A DNA stretch of 64,000 bases, from IMG/VR virus record IMGVR_UViG_3300025418_000694, positions 1-64,000 of that record, one strand, 5' to 3'. The DNA is from a virus. A program made the translations under genes and the position numbers. Positions within the stretch are counted from its first letter, which is position 1. Every line of letters begins with the position of its first letter. Of the stretch, positions 56,527 through 64,000 are shown piece by piece. The notes under the pieces are model-generated. The model searched no databases. It was given only the letters and a program-made list of their open reading frames with translations, and was not told where the DNA came from.

Positions 56527-57546
56527 CTACAGACTGGACTTAAACTCTTTACCCTCGTAAACAGCCCATTTGTCCATGATATGAATAGGTTGCAAGGTGA
56601 AATGACCATCGTCATGTACCCAACCAATCATGATTCCCTGTTGCCAATCTTCCCAATGCTTAACAGGGCGCCCGTTATCATTAAGACCAGAACCATAAGA
56701 TGGAACAGCTCCGTCTACACGGCATAGGCATCCAGGACTAGCAGAAACAGACCTGATAGGACCATCACCATTAGCAACGGTTTTATATTGTAGTTCTTGT
56801 CTGTGTGCGTGCCCAAATACTGTTGATACATGAGGGTTCTTATTTACGTATGCGCTGGCGGTAGAACCATTGCTACGTACAGTAGTTCCGTGAATAGCGC
56901 GAAGGTGTGGAGTAATCCAGTACTCACCAGCAGGATAGGCGCCTACATAATTAACACCTAGTTCTTCTAATCTTAATAGATATTGAACAGACATTACTGG
57001 CCACTCATCAGGGGTAGCGTTAGCGCGCTTAATTCCCTTAGATGCCATGGCATTCATGACTACATACTTTTGCATACGGCAGTCATGATTACCTTCTAAT
57101 AGGGTGATCTTTGCACTAGGGCAGGTAGCACGTTGCTTAGCCAATAGTGCATGGCCGTAATCAAGAGCAGGTTGAACTGTGTGTGCAAACATTTCTTCTT
57201 GTGCATATTTACCCATGGTTGGTAGGTCTAGATAATCACCTAGGTGAACAATCTCATCTACGCCATAGCGCTCTTCTAGATAGGCTAACAATTGGAAATG
57301 AACATCAATTGCTGCTTCATCGTGGAAAGGGTCTAAGGTTCCGTCTTCATACTTGCGGTAACCAATTTGAGGATCAGGAACAAATACAAATAGTTTGAAT
57401 CCATTTTTACTAGCTTGGCGTTCTTTATATTCTGCTGGCTTAATTACTGTTGGTTTAGCTTGTTGGATTGGAGGCCATGACCAATCTGTAGGACGGCTTT
57501 CAATAAGGTCTTCTAGTGTTTCTAGCAGTGTTTCTTTTACCGACAT
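56527..57546 (-). CDS. Calcineurin-like metallophosphoesterase (339 aa)
   Basis: Start taken at ATG 57546 with AGGGGA upstream. FVFVPDPQIGYRKYEDG carries the first D.x motif (variant DPQ). EIVHLGDYLDLPTM gives GDxxD, LLEGNHDCRMQKY gives GNHD, and VFGHAHRQEL gives GHxH. These are the four metal-binding motifs. The D-P-Q at motif I differs from the usual D-x-H, so the metal site is modified. May act in nucleic acid or cofactor turnover. Confidence 0.75.
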   Translation of the reverse strand: MSVKETLLETLEDLIESRPTDWSWPPIQQAKPTVIKPAEYKERQASKNGFKLFVFVPDPQIGYRKYEDGTLDPFHDEAAIDVHFQLLAYLEERYGVDEIVHLGDYLDLPTMGKYAQEEMFAHTVQPALDYGHALLAKQRATCPSAKITLLEGNHDCRMQKYVVMNAMASKGIKRANATPDEWPVMSVQYLLRLEELGVNYVGAYPAGEYWITPHLRAIHGTTVRSNGSTASAYVNKNPHVSTVFGHAHRQELQYKTVANGDGPIRSVSASPGCLCRVDGAVPSYGSGLNDNGRPVKHWEDWQQGIMIGWVHDDGHFTLQPIHIMDKWAVYEGKEFKSSL

Positions 57547-57767
57547 GTGCAATATCCCCTTAGGTGTGAGCGGAAGGCAGTTAGTTTAAATGGAAGGTCT
57601 AGATTTTTACTCAGATCTGCATATAGCTGGGCTACTTTTATAGTTGAGCTTTTTTCTTTGATTAGTTCGAATACTTTTTGTTCATCTTTACTTAGAGTAT
57701 TTATCCAGCGGGCTGCGGCGCATCCTGTTGGGGCGTTTTCTAAGTGCTTGTTTAACACATCTAGCAT
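57537..57767 (-). CDS. Hypothetical protein (76 aa)
   Basis: Begins MLDVLNKHLENAPTGCAAAR, later KVFELIKEKSSTIKVAQLYA. Helical, with a possible HTH-like end (LTAFRSHLRGYCTCR). Overlaps the phosphoesterase start. Could be a small DNA-binding protein. Confidence 0.5.
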   Translation of the reverse strand: MLDVLNKHLENAPTGCAAARWINTLSKDEQKVFELIKEKSSTIKVAQLYADLSKNLDLPFKLTAFRSHLRGYCTCR

Positions 57768-57837
57768 GACTCTCCCTCGTGTTCGTCAAGTTACGACGTG
57801 ATAAGACTAGCACATTGTTACCCTAAAAAAAGCAAAA

Positions 57838-57855
57838 CCCCGCCTAACGGCGGGG
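57838..57855 (-). terminator. Terminator downstream of hsp20
   Basis: CCCCGCC at 57838-57844 pairs with GGCGGGG at 57849-57855 around TAAC. A U-rich run follows on the minus strand. Confidence 0.8.
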
Positions 57856-57876
57856 CTTTGGACGGTAGCGAACCTG

Positions 57877-58320
57877 TCACTTAATTTTAATGGTTCGCGG
57901 CTTCATTTCCTCGGGCAACTCACGGTCTAATTTAATGGTAAGTATTCCGTCTTCCATCTCAGCCGAAGTCACATTAACGTAGTCAGCTAATGGGAAGGTT
58001 TGAGTGAAGTTACGAGTGGCGATACCTTTGTGGAAGTAGGCATCGGTAGACTCTTCTTCTTTGTCTCCTGTAACAGTTAGTACTCCGTTTGAGTAGGTCA
58101 CACGAATGTCGGATTTCTTAAACCCAGCTACCGCAAATCTAATCTCATACTTGTTTTCTTCAATAGAAAGTATGTCATAGGGTGGGTATTTAGCGGGGGA
58201 ACCAGCGTTTAGAATTTCTTCAAAGAACTTGAACTGGTTATGAAACCCAACTCCCCGATTAATAAGGGAATTTGTTAGGGTTGAGTGATCGAATGTTGCA
58301 ATATAGGCGTTAGCCATCAT
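57877..58320 (-). CDS. Hsp20/alpha-crystallin small heat-shock protein (147 aa)
   Basis: Residues about 30-147 form an alpha-crystallin domain: YDILSIEENKYEIRFAVAGF, KKSDIRVTYSNGVLTVTGDK and a late LADYVNVTSAEMEDGILTIK with PEEMKPRTIKIK. The N-terminal arm is short. AAGGAG lies upstream of the first ATG. It probably protects phage or host proteins from aggregation; T4-like cyanophages carry comparable genes. Confidence 0.85.
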   Translation of the reverse strand: MMANAYIATFDHSTLTNSLINRGVGFHNQFKFFEEILNAGSPAKYPPYDILSIEENKYEIRFAVAGFKKSDIRVTYSNGVLTVTGDKEEESTDAYFHKGIATRNFTQTFPLADYVNVTSAEMEDGILTIKLDRELPEEMKPRTIKIK

Positions 58321-58393
58321 TTTATATCTCCTTAGACGATATATGTTTAGTAGGTCCCGTTTGGCGACCTGTATTAATTATAGCAATAAAAAA

Positions 58394-58420
58394 CCCCCCA
58401 GGGAAGGGGATCCTGGGGGG
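58394..58420 (-). terminator. Terminator downstream of the 110-aa gene
   Basis: CCCCCCAGG at 58394-58402 pairs with CCTGGGGGG at 58412-58420. A U-run follows on the minus strand. Confidence 0.85.
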
Positions 58421-58447
58421 CCGTATTCCTTTGGTGGAAAGGAATCT

Positions 58448-58780
58448 TTATGCGTGATCTTCCATGCCTGCACCAAAGTTCTGAGACTGGCGCTTGATTG
58501 CTGAAGGAAGTAGACGTCCGTTAGCTAGTGTAGAACCAGCTTCTGGAGCCTCTGACTTTTGAAACTTAACGCGAACACCATAACGTGCTCCGCCTGTTGC
58601 TTTTACATGTGAGCGTGATGGCTTAGCCATCTTGGTTGGGTCGCCAGCTTGTGCACCCTTCTTCTTCATTAACTTAGTGTTAGCTGAAGGTGCTGCAGAA
58701 GCATTTTCTACTTTCATGCTTGAAACTGCTGCACTTGTTGGTGCAAGTGGTGCTGGGTTCTTCTTAGATGATTCTTTCAT
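58448..58780 (-). CDS. Hypothetical Ala/Lys-rich protein (110 aa)
   Basis: Begins MKESSKKNPAPLAPTSAAVS. N-terminal half likely disordered. Second half ARYGVRVKFQKSEAPEAGST and LLPSAIKRQSQNFGAGMEDH may be folded. Flanked by terminators, so it is a single-gene unit. Unknown function. Confidence 0.55.
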   Translation of the reverse strand: MKESSKKNPAPLAPTSAAVSSMKVENASAAPSANTKLMKKKGAQAGDPTKMAKPSRSHVKATGGARYGVRVKFQKSEAPEAGSTLANGRLLPSAIKRQSQNFGAGMEDHA

Positions 58781-58839
58781 GTTTATCCTTTGGCCGAAGG
58801 TTTTAATAACTGTACGGTATTTACCATTTAAATACAGGC

Positions 58840-59115
58840 TTAATTAGCAATTACTTGAAATACGATGGCGCTGATATCCCCGTCATGGCTCTTGATGCTG
58901 GCAAAGCCTGGGATACAGACTAGGTTCAAGCCTCTTGGAGCCGTGTATCCACGGGCAATAGCGATGGCTTTAACGGCTTGATTGACTGCCCCTGCGCCTA
59001 CAGCGCGAATATGTACCTGACGCTTCTCGTAGATAGCGTGGGCTACAGCCGAGGCTACAGACTGTGGGTTAGACCCTGCAGAAACGCGCAGGATGTTCTC
59101 TTCTTGTTCTGACAA
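58840..59115 (-). CDS. spoVS: SpoVS-family protein (91 aa)
   Basis: The segment ILRVSAGSNPQSVASAVAHA, then RQVHIRAVGAGAVNQAVKAI and later GLNLVCIPGFASIKSHDGDI covers the full SpoVS fold at normal length. In Bacillus SpoVS affects sporulation and septation; the family is also found in Actinobacteria and phages. Its phage role is not known. It may alter cell division. Confidence 0.85.
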   Translation of the reverse strand: MSEQEENILRVSAGSNPQSVASAVAHAIYEKRQVHIRAVGAGAVNQAVKAIAIARGYTAPRGLNLVCIPGFASIKSHDGDISAIVFQVIAN

Positions 59116-59188
59116 TTTATGCTCCTTGGGTTACGAATTATTTTTCCCCGTGGCATAAAGTATGAGGCCTAACTTAGACAAAATAAGG

Positions 59189-59398
59189 TTAAAAGTCTCG
59201 TTTCCAATGCAGATAAGAACGAACATAGGTGGCTGCGTAGGCTAAAGATGCAAATATAAAACCGTATTGGTGGGTTGTTATTGCATAGGTCATCCAGAGG
59301 CACTCATTAAAACCAAGTACAAACCAGCCCCACATTGATTTTTGACCTACAAAGTAAATACCAGTAACGCCAATTATGGCTAGCACCCATGACCACAT
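59189..59398 (-). CDS. Small integral membrane protein (69 aa)
   Basis: Three hydrophobic stretches: MWSWVLAIIGVTGIYFVGQ, WFVLGFNECLWMTYAITTH and FIFASLAYAATYVRSYLHW. Resembles small predicted three-helix membrane proteins common in actinophages. Unknown function. Confidence 0.65.
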   Translation of the reverse strand: MWSWVLAIIGVTGIYFVGQKSMWGWFVLGFNECLWMTYAITTHQYGFIFASLAYAATYVRSYLHWKRDF

Positions 59399-59610
59399 TA
59401 GGGTCTATCCAATGGTGTAGGAGCCTTTGCATAAGTCCCACAGGAGGCGCACTCCATGTCTAAGAAATATGTTGACATTTCATAATCATCAAAGCAGGCT
59501 TTTATATTCCATACAAATGATTTACAAACTGGGCAAATGTGGTGGACCTCATTGGCATGGTCCATCGTGCCTGTGTAATCAGGCTTTAGCTGTCGGATAG
59601 GCCTGCTCAT
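59398..59610 (-). CDS. Zinc-ribbon protein (70 aa)
   Basis: NEVHHICPVCKSFVWNIKAC and MECASCGTYAKAPTPLDRP give CxxC pairs for a zinc ribbon. TAG and ATG overlap at its end with the membrane gene. Unknown function. Confidence 0.65.
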   Translation of the reverse strand: MSRPIRQLKPDYTGTMDHANEVHHICPVCKSFVWNIKACFDDYEMSTYFLDMECASCGTYAKAPTPLDRP

Positions 59611-59821
59611 GAAGCTTGTCCAATGCTGCTCGTTGTTCGGCCATCATCTTTTCAATTTGTTCTATTTCATCTGGAGCCAGAGTATCTTTTTGATCTTGAT
59701 ACATCTTTACGCCGATCTCAAAGTTCTGCTCTAAAATTTGTAGCTGAACTCTACGGCGCTCTGCTACAAAGTTTTCTGCTTCTGCTAAACGTTCAGCTCT
59801 TTTATCCTGTGTCTTACTCAT
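59579..59821 (-). CDS. Coiled-coil protein (80 aa)
   Basis: MSKTQDKRAERLAEAENFVA, then QLQILEQNFEIGVKMYQDQK and DEIEQIEKMMAEQRAALDKL. A long charged coil. Overlaps the zinc-ribbon gene by 32 nt. Unknown function. Confidence 0.6.
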   Translation of the reverse strand: MSKTQDKRAERLAEAENFVAERRRVQLQILEQNFEIGVKMYQDQKDTLAPDEIEQIEKMMAEQRAALDKLHEQAYPTAKA

Positions 59822-59822
59822 G

Positions 59823-59903
59823 TTAACCCCAAATACTTAGTACAGCAGATAATAAATCAGCAAGACTTCCGTATAACAGTGCTAAGAATTTTAACGCATT
59901 CAT
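59823..59903 (-). CDS. Mini membrane peptide (26 aa)
   Basis: MNALKFLALLYGSLADLLSA then VLSIWG. One amphipathic-hydrophobic helix. ATG overlaps the end of the FmdB-like gene. Plausible by coupling only. Confidence 0.4.
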   Translation of the reverse strand: MNALKFLALLYGSLADLLSAVLSIWG

Positions 59904-60067
59904 TGTCCACCCCATCCACCGCCCTTAAAATGAGCTGGTATGGCAGACCATACACGAGACATAGTAGATTGGCAAGGCGAGCATGTAGGACTGCTTTCTT
60001 CATCAAAGGATCTTGTTACCTCTATAGTAGAACCGCACTTGTCGCATTTATAATCGTAAGTAGGCAT
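59900..60067 (-). CDS. FmdB-type zinc ribbon protein (55 aa)
   Basis: MPTYDYKCDKCGSTIEVTRS followed by PTCSPCQ and PAHFKGGGWGG. This is the full FmdB-family pattern (CxxCx(n)CxxC and a HFKGxGW end). In bacteria these are small putative regulators. It lies just downstream of the proteasome-like gene. Confidence 0.8.
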   Translation of the reverse strand: MPTYDYKCDKCGSTIEVTRSFDEESSPTCSPCQSTMSRVWSAIPAHFKGGGWGGQ

Positions 60068-60616
60068 TTAGTATTTGTGCTGCTCTATCTCAATAAACGG
60101 GCCTGAGGTATAAACGTCTAGTGAAGCTGCAATCTCTAGGGCTTCTCCAATAGAAGCGCCAGCGTGAAGGGCGCCTAGCGCATAGGATGAACCATTCCCT
60201 ACCCCATAAAAACCTGTGTCTGTTCTACATACAGATAGGTCGTCTGCAACATCAAATACTTCTCCGTTGACTGCTATAAGGAAATGAAACCTAGGACCGT
60301 CATCTCCTTCTTTGCGCTCTTCGTCAAAGTTGTAGCCGTTAGACTTCAAGCATTCTCTAAGTGAGGGCATGGCTTTTGCAATCATAAAGTGGTAAATGTC
60401 TTTTTTGTCCGATGCTGTAAGTGAGGGTGGCTTCCAAAGGTGCTGGGCAATGTCACATGGCTGCACCTCACCACTACCACCAATTAAGAAAGATCCTCGC
60501 TCACTAATCTTTTCCATGTTGGGGTGCCTAAAGATACGGCCTGAGCCGTCTGTGACTTGGTTATCTGCCCCTAAGACGCATCGATCGGGGTACTGAACAG
60601 CTACTATGGTTGTCAA
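60068..60616 (-). CDS. Proteasome/HslV-like Ntn hydrolase (182 aa)
   Basis: After Met removal the N-terminal Thr begins TTIVAVQYPDRCVLGADNQV, like HslV (TTIV...G) and proteasome beta subunits. The basic Lys counterpart lies in PNMEKISERGSFLIGGSG, and the loop FYGVGNGSSYALGALHAGAS is the typical glycine-rich helix start. Length is near HslV (about 174). Partner ATPase and ubiquitin-like tag genes are absent. Possibly a self-compartmentalised protease that acts with host or phage ATPases. Confidence 0.75.
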   Translation of the reverse strand: MTTIVAVQYPDRCVLGADNQVTDGSGRIFRHPNMEKISERGSFLIGGSGEVQPCDIAQHLWKPPSLTASDKKDIYHFMIAKAMPSLRECLKSNGYNFDEERKEGDDGPRFHFLIAVNGEVFDVADDLSVCRTDTGFYGVGNGSSYALGALHAGASIGEALEIAASLDVYTSGPFIEIEQHKY

Positions 60617-60624
60617 AGGGTGCC

Positions 60625-61164
60625 CTATCGCTCTCTGAACTTCGGATCTTGAAGTTTAACATAGACATCCCTCTCGTATGTACGTGAATGCGACCCTGAG
60701 ACAAGGTGAGCTAGTACGTAGGAGTCAGCAGCGTTGTCATCTGAGAATTCCGCCCCAAAGTTTTTGTACACACTGAGCATTATCTGGCTCTTAGAGACCC
60801 CTGAGGCCTTGCCACAGGCATATTTCTTGAGATTGGTAGGGGGGACAATAAGGGGATAGATTCCAAAGTCGTATAGGGTCAATTTAACCATGCCCCCAAG
60901 CTCCCCTAGCATGTTAGCCATCTGGGAACCAAAGGCGTAGCCCTCCATAGCCACGTCCTCAATCTTGTCAAACTTGTGCAGCCAGTTCATTACGTGGGCT
61001 TGGATGTCAGACAGCCTGGCTATACCTCTTTGGTCAGACTTGTAGACCTCCGTATAATAACTGCCCTGTTGATAGGCTGTTACGGCAAACCCGCTGTAAG
61101 ACTGGTCTATACCTAGATACACGGGGTTCTCTGGGATTACCAGACCTCCGTGGAATACTTTCAT
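60625..61164 (-). CDS. RuvC-like Holliday junction resolvase (179 aa)
   Basis: YLGIDQSYSGFAVTAYQQG near residue 16 carries the first catalytic Asp. DVAMEGYAFGSQMANMLGEL near 91 carries the Glu. DDNAADSYVLAHLVSGS near 146 has the final acidic pair. RNase H-like fold, as in RuvC. Cuts four-way junctions during replication or recombination. Overlaps the next gene by ATG. Confidence 0.8.
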   Translation of the reverse strand: MKVFHGGLVIPENPVYLGIDQSYSGFAVTAYQQGSYYTEVYKSDQRGIARLSDIQAHVMNWLHKFDKIEDVAMEGYAFGSQMANMLGELGGMVKLTLYDFGIYPLIVPPTNLKKYACGKASGVSKSQIMLSVYKNFGAEFSDDNAADSYVLAHLVSGSHSRTYERDVYVKLQDPKFRER

Positions 61165-61640
61165 TAGTAACCGCGTGCCTTTAGAACAGATGTTCGACGG
61201 GTAAGTTCACGGCTAGTTAGTTGATAGTACCGCTCTAGGTTGTCCATAGTGGTCTTCAGTAACTTGTGATAAGCCTGTGCCCTGAGCAAATTGTTAGCTA
61301 GGTCTTTCATAATTGGATCAGTAATAATCATGGCTTTTACTGTGGTGGCTTTGACCTTTGGGTCAGAAGACTTGGATAAAAGCATCTCTGCCTCAGTAGT
61401 GTCGTAAAGGTTATCGGCTTCTGTCACAGCCAGTTCGGCGCAAGCAACCTGAGTTAACATGAAGTTATAGTTTTCCATATAACAACGGGCTAGCTCCATT
61501 AGCTCTTGGTCATCTACCGACGTGATGTCATTAGGGAAAGGAATGATATCAAGGTTGAGATTGCGCCTTACTGGAAGGCCTTGTGCTTCTAAAACACCGA
61601 TAATGTCTTCACTGATACCAGTGGTAACTATGCTAATCAT
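61164..61640 (-). CDS. Hypothetical helical protein (158 aa)
   Basis: Start taken at ATG 61640 (MISIVTTGISEDIIGVLEAQ), since the longer reading frame overlaps the exonuclease. Mostly helical (ELMELARCYMENYNFMLTQV; NNLLRAQAYHKLLKTTMDNL). Lies within the recombination operon. Possibly a binding partner of the nuclease or resolvase. Unknown function. Confidence 0.6.
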   Translation of the reverse strand: MISIVTTGISEDIIGVLEAQGLPVRRNLNLDIIPFPNDITSVDDQELMELARCYMENYNFMLTQVACAELAVTEADNLYDTTEAEMLLSKSSDPKVKATTVKAMIITDPIMKDLANNLLRAQAYHKLLKTTMDNLERYYQLTSRELTRRTSVLKARGY

Positions 61641-62469
61641 TGTACCCCTTACATTTAGCGCACCCGTCTGACGATATATTACAGGCAGGTGGAGTATTGT
61701 TTTTAACCGACTCAACAATCATAGCAGCAGCTTCAAAGATATGGGTAATCCCGAAGTCACTCTTAGGAACTACAAACTCTTTAGCCTCTTGATTAGACTT
61801 GTTCTCATAAATAATGACTGCCTCTTTTGGATAGTCTTCGTAGTTAAGAAGTTCAGCCAACTTCATGTAAATCTGCACTTGCATTATGTGCTTCATAAAG
61901 GGCGCGCTAATAGCCTTCCAAGTTTTATCAAAGTCATTGTTATTCTCAGCCAGTAACTCTGGGCACTCAAAGCGCAGTGTTCCCATGCCAACAGATTTAA
62001 TCTCTAGCATTAGGGCATCTCCCAAGCCGACTAACCAACCATCTGCATGACCAGAAATGCGCAATGGTTCGTAAAATAGAGGGACTTCACAGTATTCAAG
62101 AGGACCGTTATGGCAGTCTGCACCGCCCCAAAAGAACTCTTCACATTCTATGCAATACCACTTGCCGTATAGAACACCCATCTGATGTAACCAACTTTGC
62201 CACTTGGCGTGGATAGCGTGTCCTTCAGCAAAAACTGAAGCGAGGCGTAAAGTGTTAGTACGATTACTTATAGGCTCTTCGCCTTGTAATTGAAAGTAAG
62301 AAGCTCTGTGGCACCAGTCTGCGGCAACCATCTCAGAGGGATGTAGAACATCTGTTCGACGTGATTTATCTTTAGGTTTGGACATTAGATAACGTTCTAA
62401 TGAACCGAGTACGCGGGTCTCTTTTTTACCCACGTCTACAAATTTCTTTAACTGACTTCCCATTTTCAT
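61633..62469 (-). CDS. Cas4/RecB-like PD-(D/E)XK nuclease (278 aa)
   Basis: LHPSEMVAADWCHRASYFQL near residue 42 carries the first motif and Cys. ISGHADGWLVGLGDALMLEI with KSVGMGT near 140 is the GxxD...ExK core. HIMQVQIYMKLAELLNYE is the usual QxxxY helix. Late Cys residues (CNISSDGCAKCKGYND), together with the N-terminal Cys, may bind an iron-sulfur cluster as in Cas4. An exonuclease for recombination or replication-fork processing. Confidence 0.8.
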   Translation of the reverse strand: MKMGSQLKKFVDVGKKETRVLGSLERYLMSKPKDKSRRTDVLHPSEMVAADWCHRASYFQLQGEEPISNRTNTLRLASVFAEGHAIHAKWQSWLHQMGVLYGKWYCIECEEFFWGGADCHNGPLEYCEVPLFYEPLRISGHADGWLVGLGDALMLEIKSVGMGTLRFECPELLAENNNDFDKTWKAISAPFMKHIMQVQIYMKLAELLNYEDYPKEAVIIYENKSNQEAKEFVVPKSDFGITHIFEAAAMIVESVKNNTPPACNISSDGCAKCKGYND

Positions 62470-62481
62470 GGGAGTAACCTA

Positions 62482-62799
62482 TCACGACTCTTTGGTTAAT
62501 ACCCACTCCTTTAGTGTCATACCTGCGCGTGTCGCCTTACGCTTAAGGGCATTACGCTCACGGTGACTCATGCCACCCCAAATTCCGTGCGTGTCTTCCA
62601 TCTCCTCCGCATACAGTAAGCACTGCTTACGTACGGGGCATTCAGGAAGACCGTCTTTACCGTAGCAAATAGCTTTTGCTCGGTCAGCAATATCTTTATA
62701 TTGGTCTTTATCTCTTGGCGGGTACCAAGTATTAGTGTCTATTCCTCGACACTTGGCTTTGTATCTCCAAGGTTCTGGTCCGAGATCTTCGTCGTACAA
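62482..62799 (-). CDS. WhiB-family regulator (105 aa)
   Basis: TTG start 8 nt after AGGAG. Cys17, Cys45, Cys54 and Cys60 are the four cluster ligands, and HGIWGGMSHRERNALKRK is the conserved G-W-G turn with the basic C-terminal part. WhiB proteins bind a [4Fe-4S] cluster and act with sigma factors, only in Actinobacteria and their phages. The usual C-x2-C is C-x8-C here because of an insertion (YGKDGLPE). Confidence 0.85.
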   Translation of the reverse strand: MYDEDLGPEPWRYKAKCRGIDTNTWYPPRDKDQYKDIADRAKAICYGKDGLPECPVRKQCLLYAEEMEDTHGIWGGMSHRERNALKRKATRAGMTLKEWVLTKES

Positions 62800-63119
62800 G
62801 TTTTATGCTCCTGGAAGCTCAGGCGCAATTCTAGATAATCATCTTCTGTTAACAATACGTAGTTCTCATCGTTAAGACTTATGCCTAATGCAGGCATCCG
62901 ACTTTCAAGTATTGCTTCTTTAATGATCTTCTCCAGAACCGCGGCTTTAACGGTAAAGGAGGCTTTGCCCGTCCACTTATGTTCTATTAGAACATCCTTA
63001 GCGCGAACATCACCTTTACGACTCCAGAAAGCTCCGCTTCCAGCGTTACGTTTCCCGTTAAGAGCTTTTGCAAGTCGTGCCTCGTGCTTCTGAGATTCTC
63101 TTTGACCCTTACTCTTCAT
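62739..63119 (-). CDS. Putative PD-(D/E)XK endonuclease (126 aa)
   Basis: NGKRNAGSGAFWSRKGDVRA followed by KDVLIEHKWTGKASFTVKA gives GD...D..IE.K, the nuclease core seen in small Holliday-junction-type and MutH-like proteins. The C-terminal part has LLTEDDYLELRLSFQE. Overlaps WhiB by 61 nt and RecA by 11 nt. Partner specificity is unknown. Confidence 0.6.
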   Translation of the reverse strand: MKSKGQRESQKHEARLAKALNGKRNAGSGAFWSRKGDVRAKDVLIEHKWTGKASFTVKAAVLEKIIKEAILESRMPALGISLNDENYVLLTEDDYLELRLSFQEHKTCTTKISDQNLGDTKPSVEE

Positions 63120-64000
63120 GAGCGTGTTTAGAGCCTGCTTTAATAGAATCTAACACGTCACGTTCAAGGGTCTCTTGAAGATCAATTTCTTCCCGTATGG
63201 ACGCTAGCATAGCATCACTACCTTGCCATTGTCTATCCGCGTATCTGTAATAGGCACCTGCACGTGTGATGACTTTATTCAGCATTCCAATAGACAAAAT
63301 CTCTTTAGCAAAGTCAAACTGACCTGCAGGGATATCACCACCATCTGCAAAGTAGAAATCAACTATTGCTACTTGTCCAGGGGCAGCTGACTTGTTCTTT
63401 ATGATTCTAATCTTGATTGACTGGCCTACCTTGCGCTTTTCCTGCCCTGTGCCAGCCTCAATCCACTCATCACGACGGACTTCCATGCGAGTAAAGAAGG
63501 CGTAATCCTTGCCCAACCCTCCTGGGGTAGTGCGTGGGTCTCCGTACATAACACCAATCTTTGATCTCCACTGGTTAATGATTAGTCCAATGAATGGACG
63601 CTCTGGGCGGATAAGTGAGCGCTTAGACGCCTTACCAACCTTGCGGAAGAACTTATTTGTTAGAAGAGCTCCTCGTCCAACTGTTGATTCTTCCATTTCT
63701 TTGTCGTCTTCTGCGCTAGGAACCAGAGCAGGAAGACTGTCAATAACAATGCAATCGATAGCTTTGCTTTCGACAATTTGAATGACGGCTTCATATGCCT
63801 CCTCCATTATATTAGTTGCTACTACATATACGCGTGAAGTATCCACGCCACACATCTCTGCATAACCTGCTACCCACTCTTCAGCAGCTACCCACACAGT
63901 TGTAAACTCTGGGTCACGCTTTTGATTTGCAGCGATAGTTTTAAGGGCTAGTGCAGTTTTTCCATTGCTGGCTTCACCAACGAGTTCATGCCATTGATTA
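63109..64000 (-). CDS. RecA-like recombinase/ATPase, partial (right edge)
   Basis: Continues past the edge in the same frame. GEASNGKTALALKTIA at the right edge is a Walker A (GExSNGKT, where bacterial RecA has GPESSGKT). CIVIDSLPALVPSAEDDKE is the Walker B region, and PFIGLIINQWRSKIGVMYG with TPGGLGKDYAFFTRM matches the RecA core loop. The C-terminal helical part (DIPAGQFDFAKEILSIGMLN) fits RecA. Drives recombination with the nucleases and resolvase nearby. Confidence 0.8.
   Translation of the reverse strand, partial: NQWHELVGEASNGKTALALKTIAANQKRDPEFTTVWVAAEEWVAGYAEMCGVDTSRVYVVATNIMEEAYEAVIQIVESKAIDCIVIDSLPALVPSAEDDKEMEESTVGRGALLTNKFFRKVGKASKRSLIRPERPFIGLIINQWRSKIGVMYGDPRTTPGGLGKDYAFFTRMEVRRDEWIEAGTGQEKRKVGQSIKIRIIKNKSAAPGQVAIVDFYFADGGDIPAGQFDFAKEILSIGMLNKVITRAGAYYRYADRQWQGSDAMLASIREEIDLQETLERDVLDSIKAGSKHAHEE

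Overview
The window is a continuous piece of a tailed double-stranded DNA phage genome (Caudoviricetes). It is open at both ends: a glycine-rich tail gene runs off the left edge and a RecA-like ATPase gene runs off the right. The host is most likely an actinobacterium. Signs of this are a WhiB-family regulator, an ECF sigma factor of the SigR/SigH type with matching promoters, a DUF7455 zinc protein, a proteasome-like Ntn hydrolase and a monomeric B12-dependent ribonucleotide reductase. The AT-rich composition and the many glutamine-rich collagen-like and Ig-like virion proteins would fit a phage of low-GC freshwater actinobacteria, but that is inference. There are no integrase, rRNA or transposase genes, and I found no convincing tRNA.

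Layout. 1-4.2 kb (minus): tail fibre and receptor-binding genes, including a duplicated cassette of a large fibre gene plus a tiny gene. 4.3-6.5 kb (plus): a beta-propeller glycosidase-like gene, a TPR gene and an FkbM methyltransferase, behind an apparently leaderless promoter. 6.5-23.5 kb (minus): virion morphogenesis, in transcription order terminase, small genes, portal, scaffold, N4-gp56-type capsid, connector-like protein, a 1462-residue collagen-like protein and a 1451-residue Ig-like protein. 23.6-27.6 kb (minus): small genes and a lysis cassette with two cysteine-peptidase-fold proteins and several membrane proteins. 27.8-28.3 kb (plus): a secreted lytic-transglycosylase-like protein. 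28.3-35.4 kb (minus): two more virion proteins, then a dense run of small basic or zinc-binding genes joined by ATGA or TAATG overlaps.

35.5-48.0 kb (plus) is the most unusual region. An ECF sigma factor gene is followed by short operons. Five promoters fit GGGAAT-N18-GTT, the consensus known for SigR/SigH sigma factors, and each is preceded in fixed phase by three or four 11-bp direct repeats. One of them looks like a Streptomyces PHO box. The intergenic regions also carry terminators, perfect palindromes and a repeated AACACAAACA box. The largest operon encodes a MoxR/CobS-like AAA ATPase and a VWA protein with an HExxH motif. Further on are two long-range RNA stems upstream of ribosome binding sites and a gene that appears to start at AUU.

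48.1-64 kb (minus): class II ribonucleotide reductase, a possible tRNA-guanine transglycosylase-like protein, a HAD-like protein, a nucleotidyltransferase-like protein, many small genes, a metallophosphoesterase, Hsp20, SpoVS, an FmdB zinc ribbon, a proteasome-like hydrolase, a RuvC-like resolvase, a Cas4-like nuclease, WhiB, a second nuclease and RecA. This is the nucleotide, replication and recombination module. The simplest reading is that the phage sigma factor drives the 35.5-48 kb operons as one regulon, while host-type promoters serve the virion and replication blocks.
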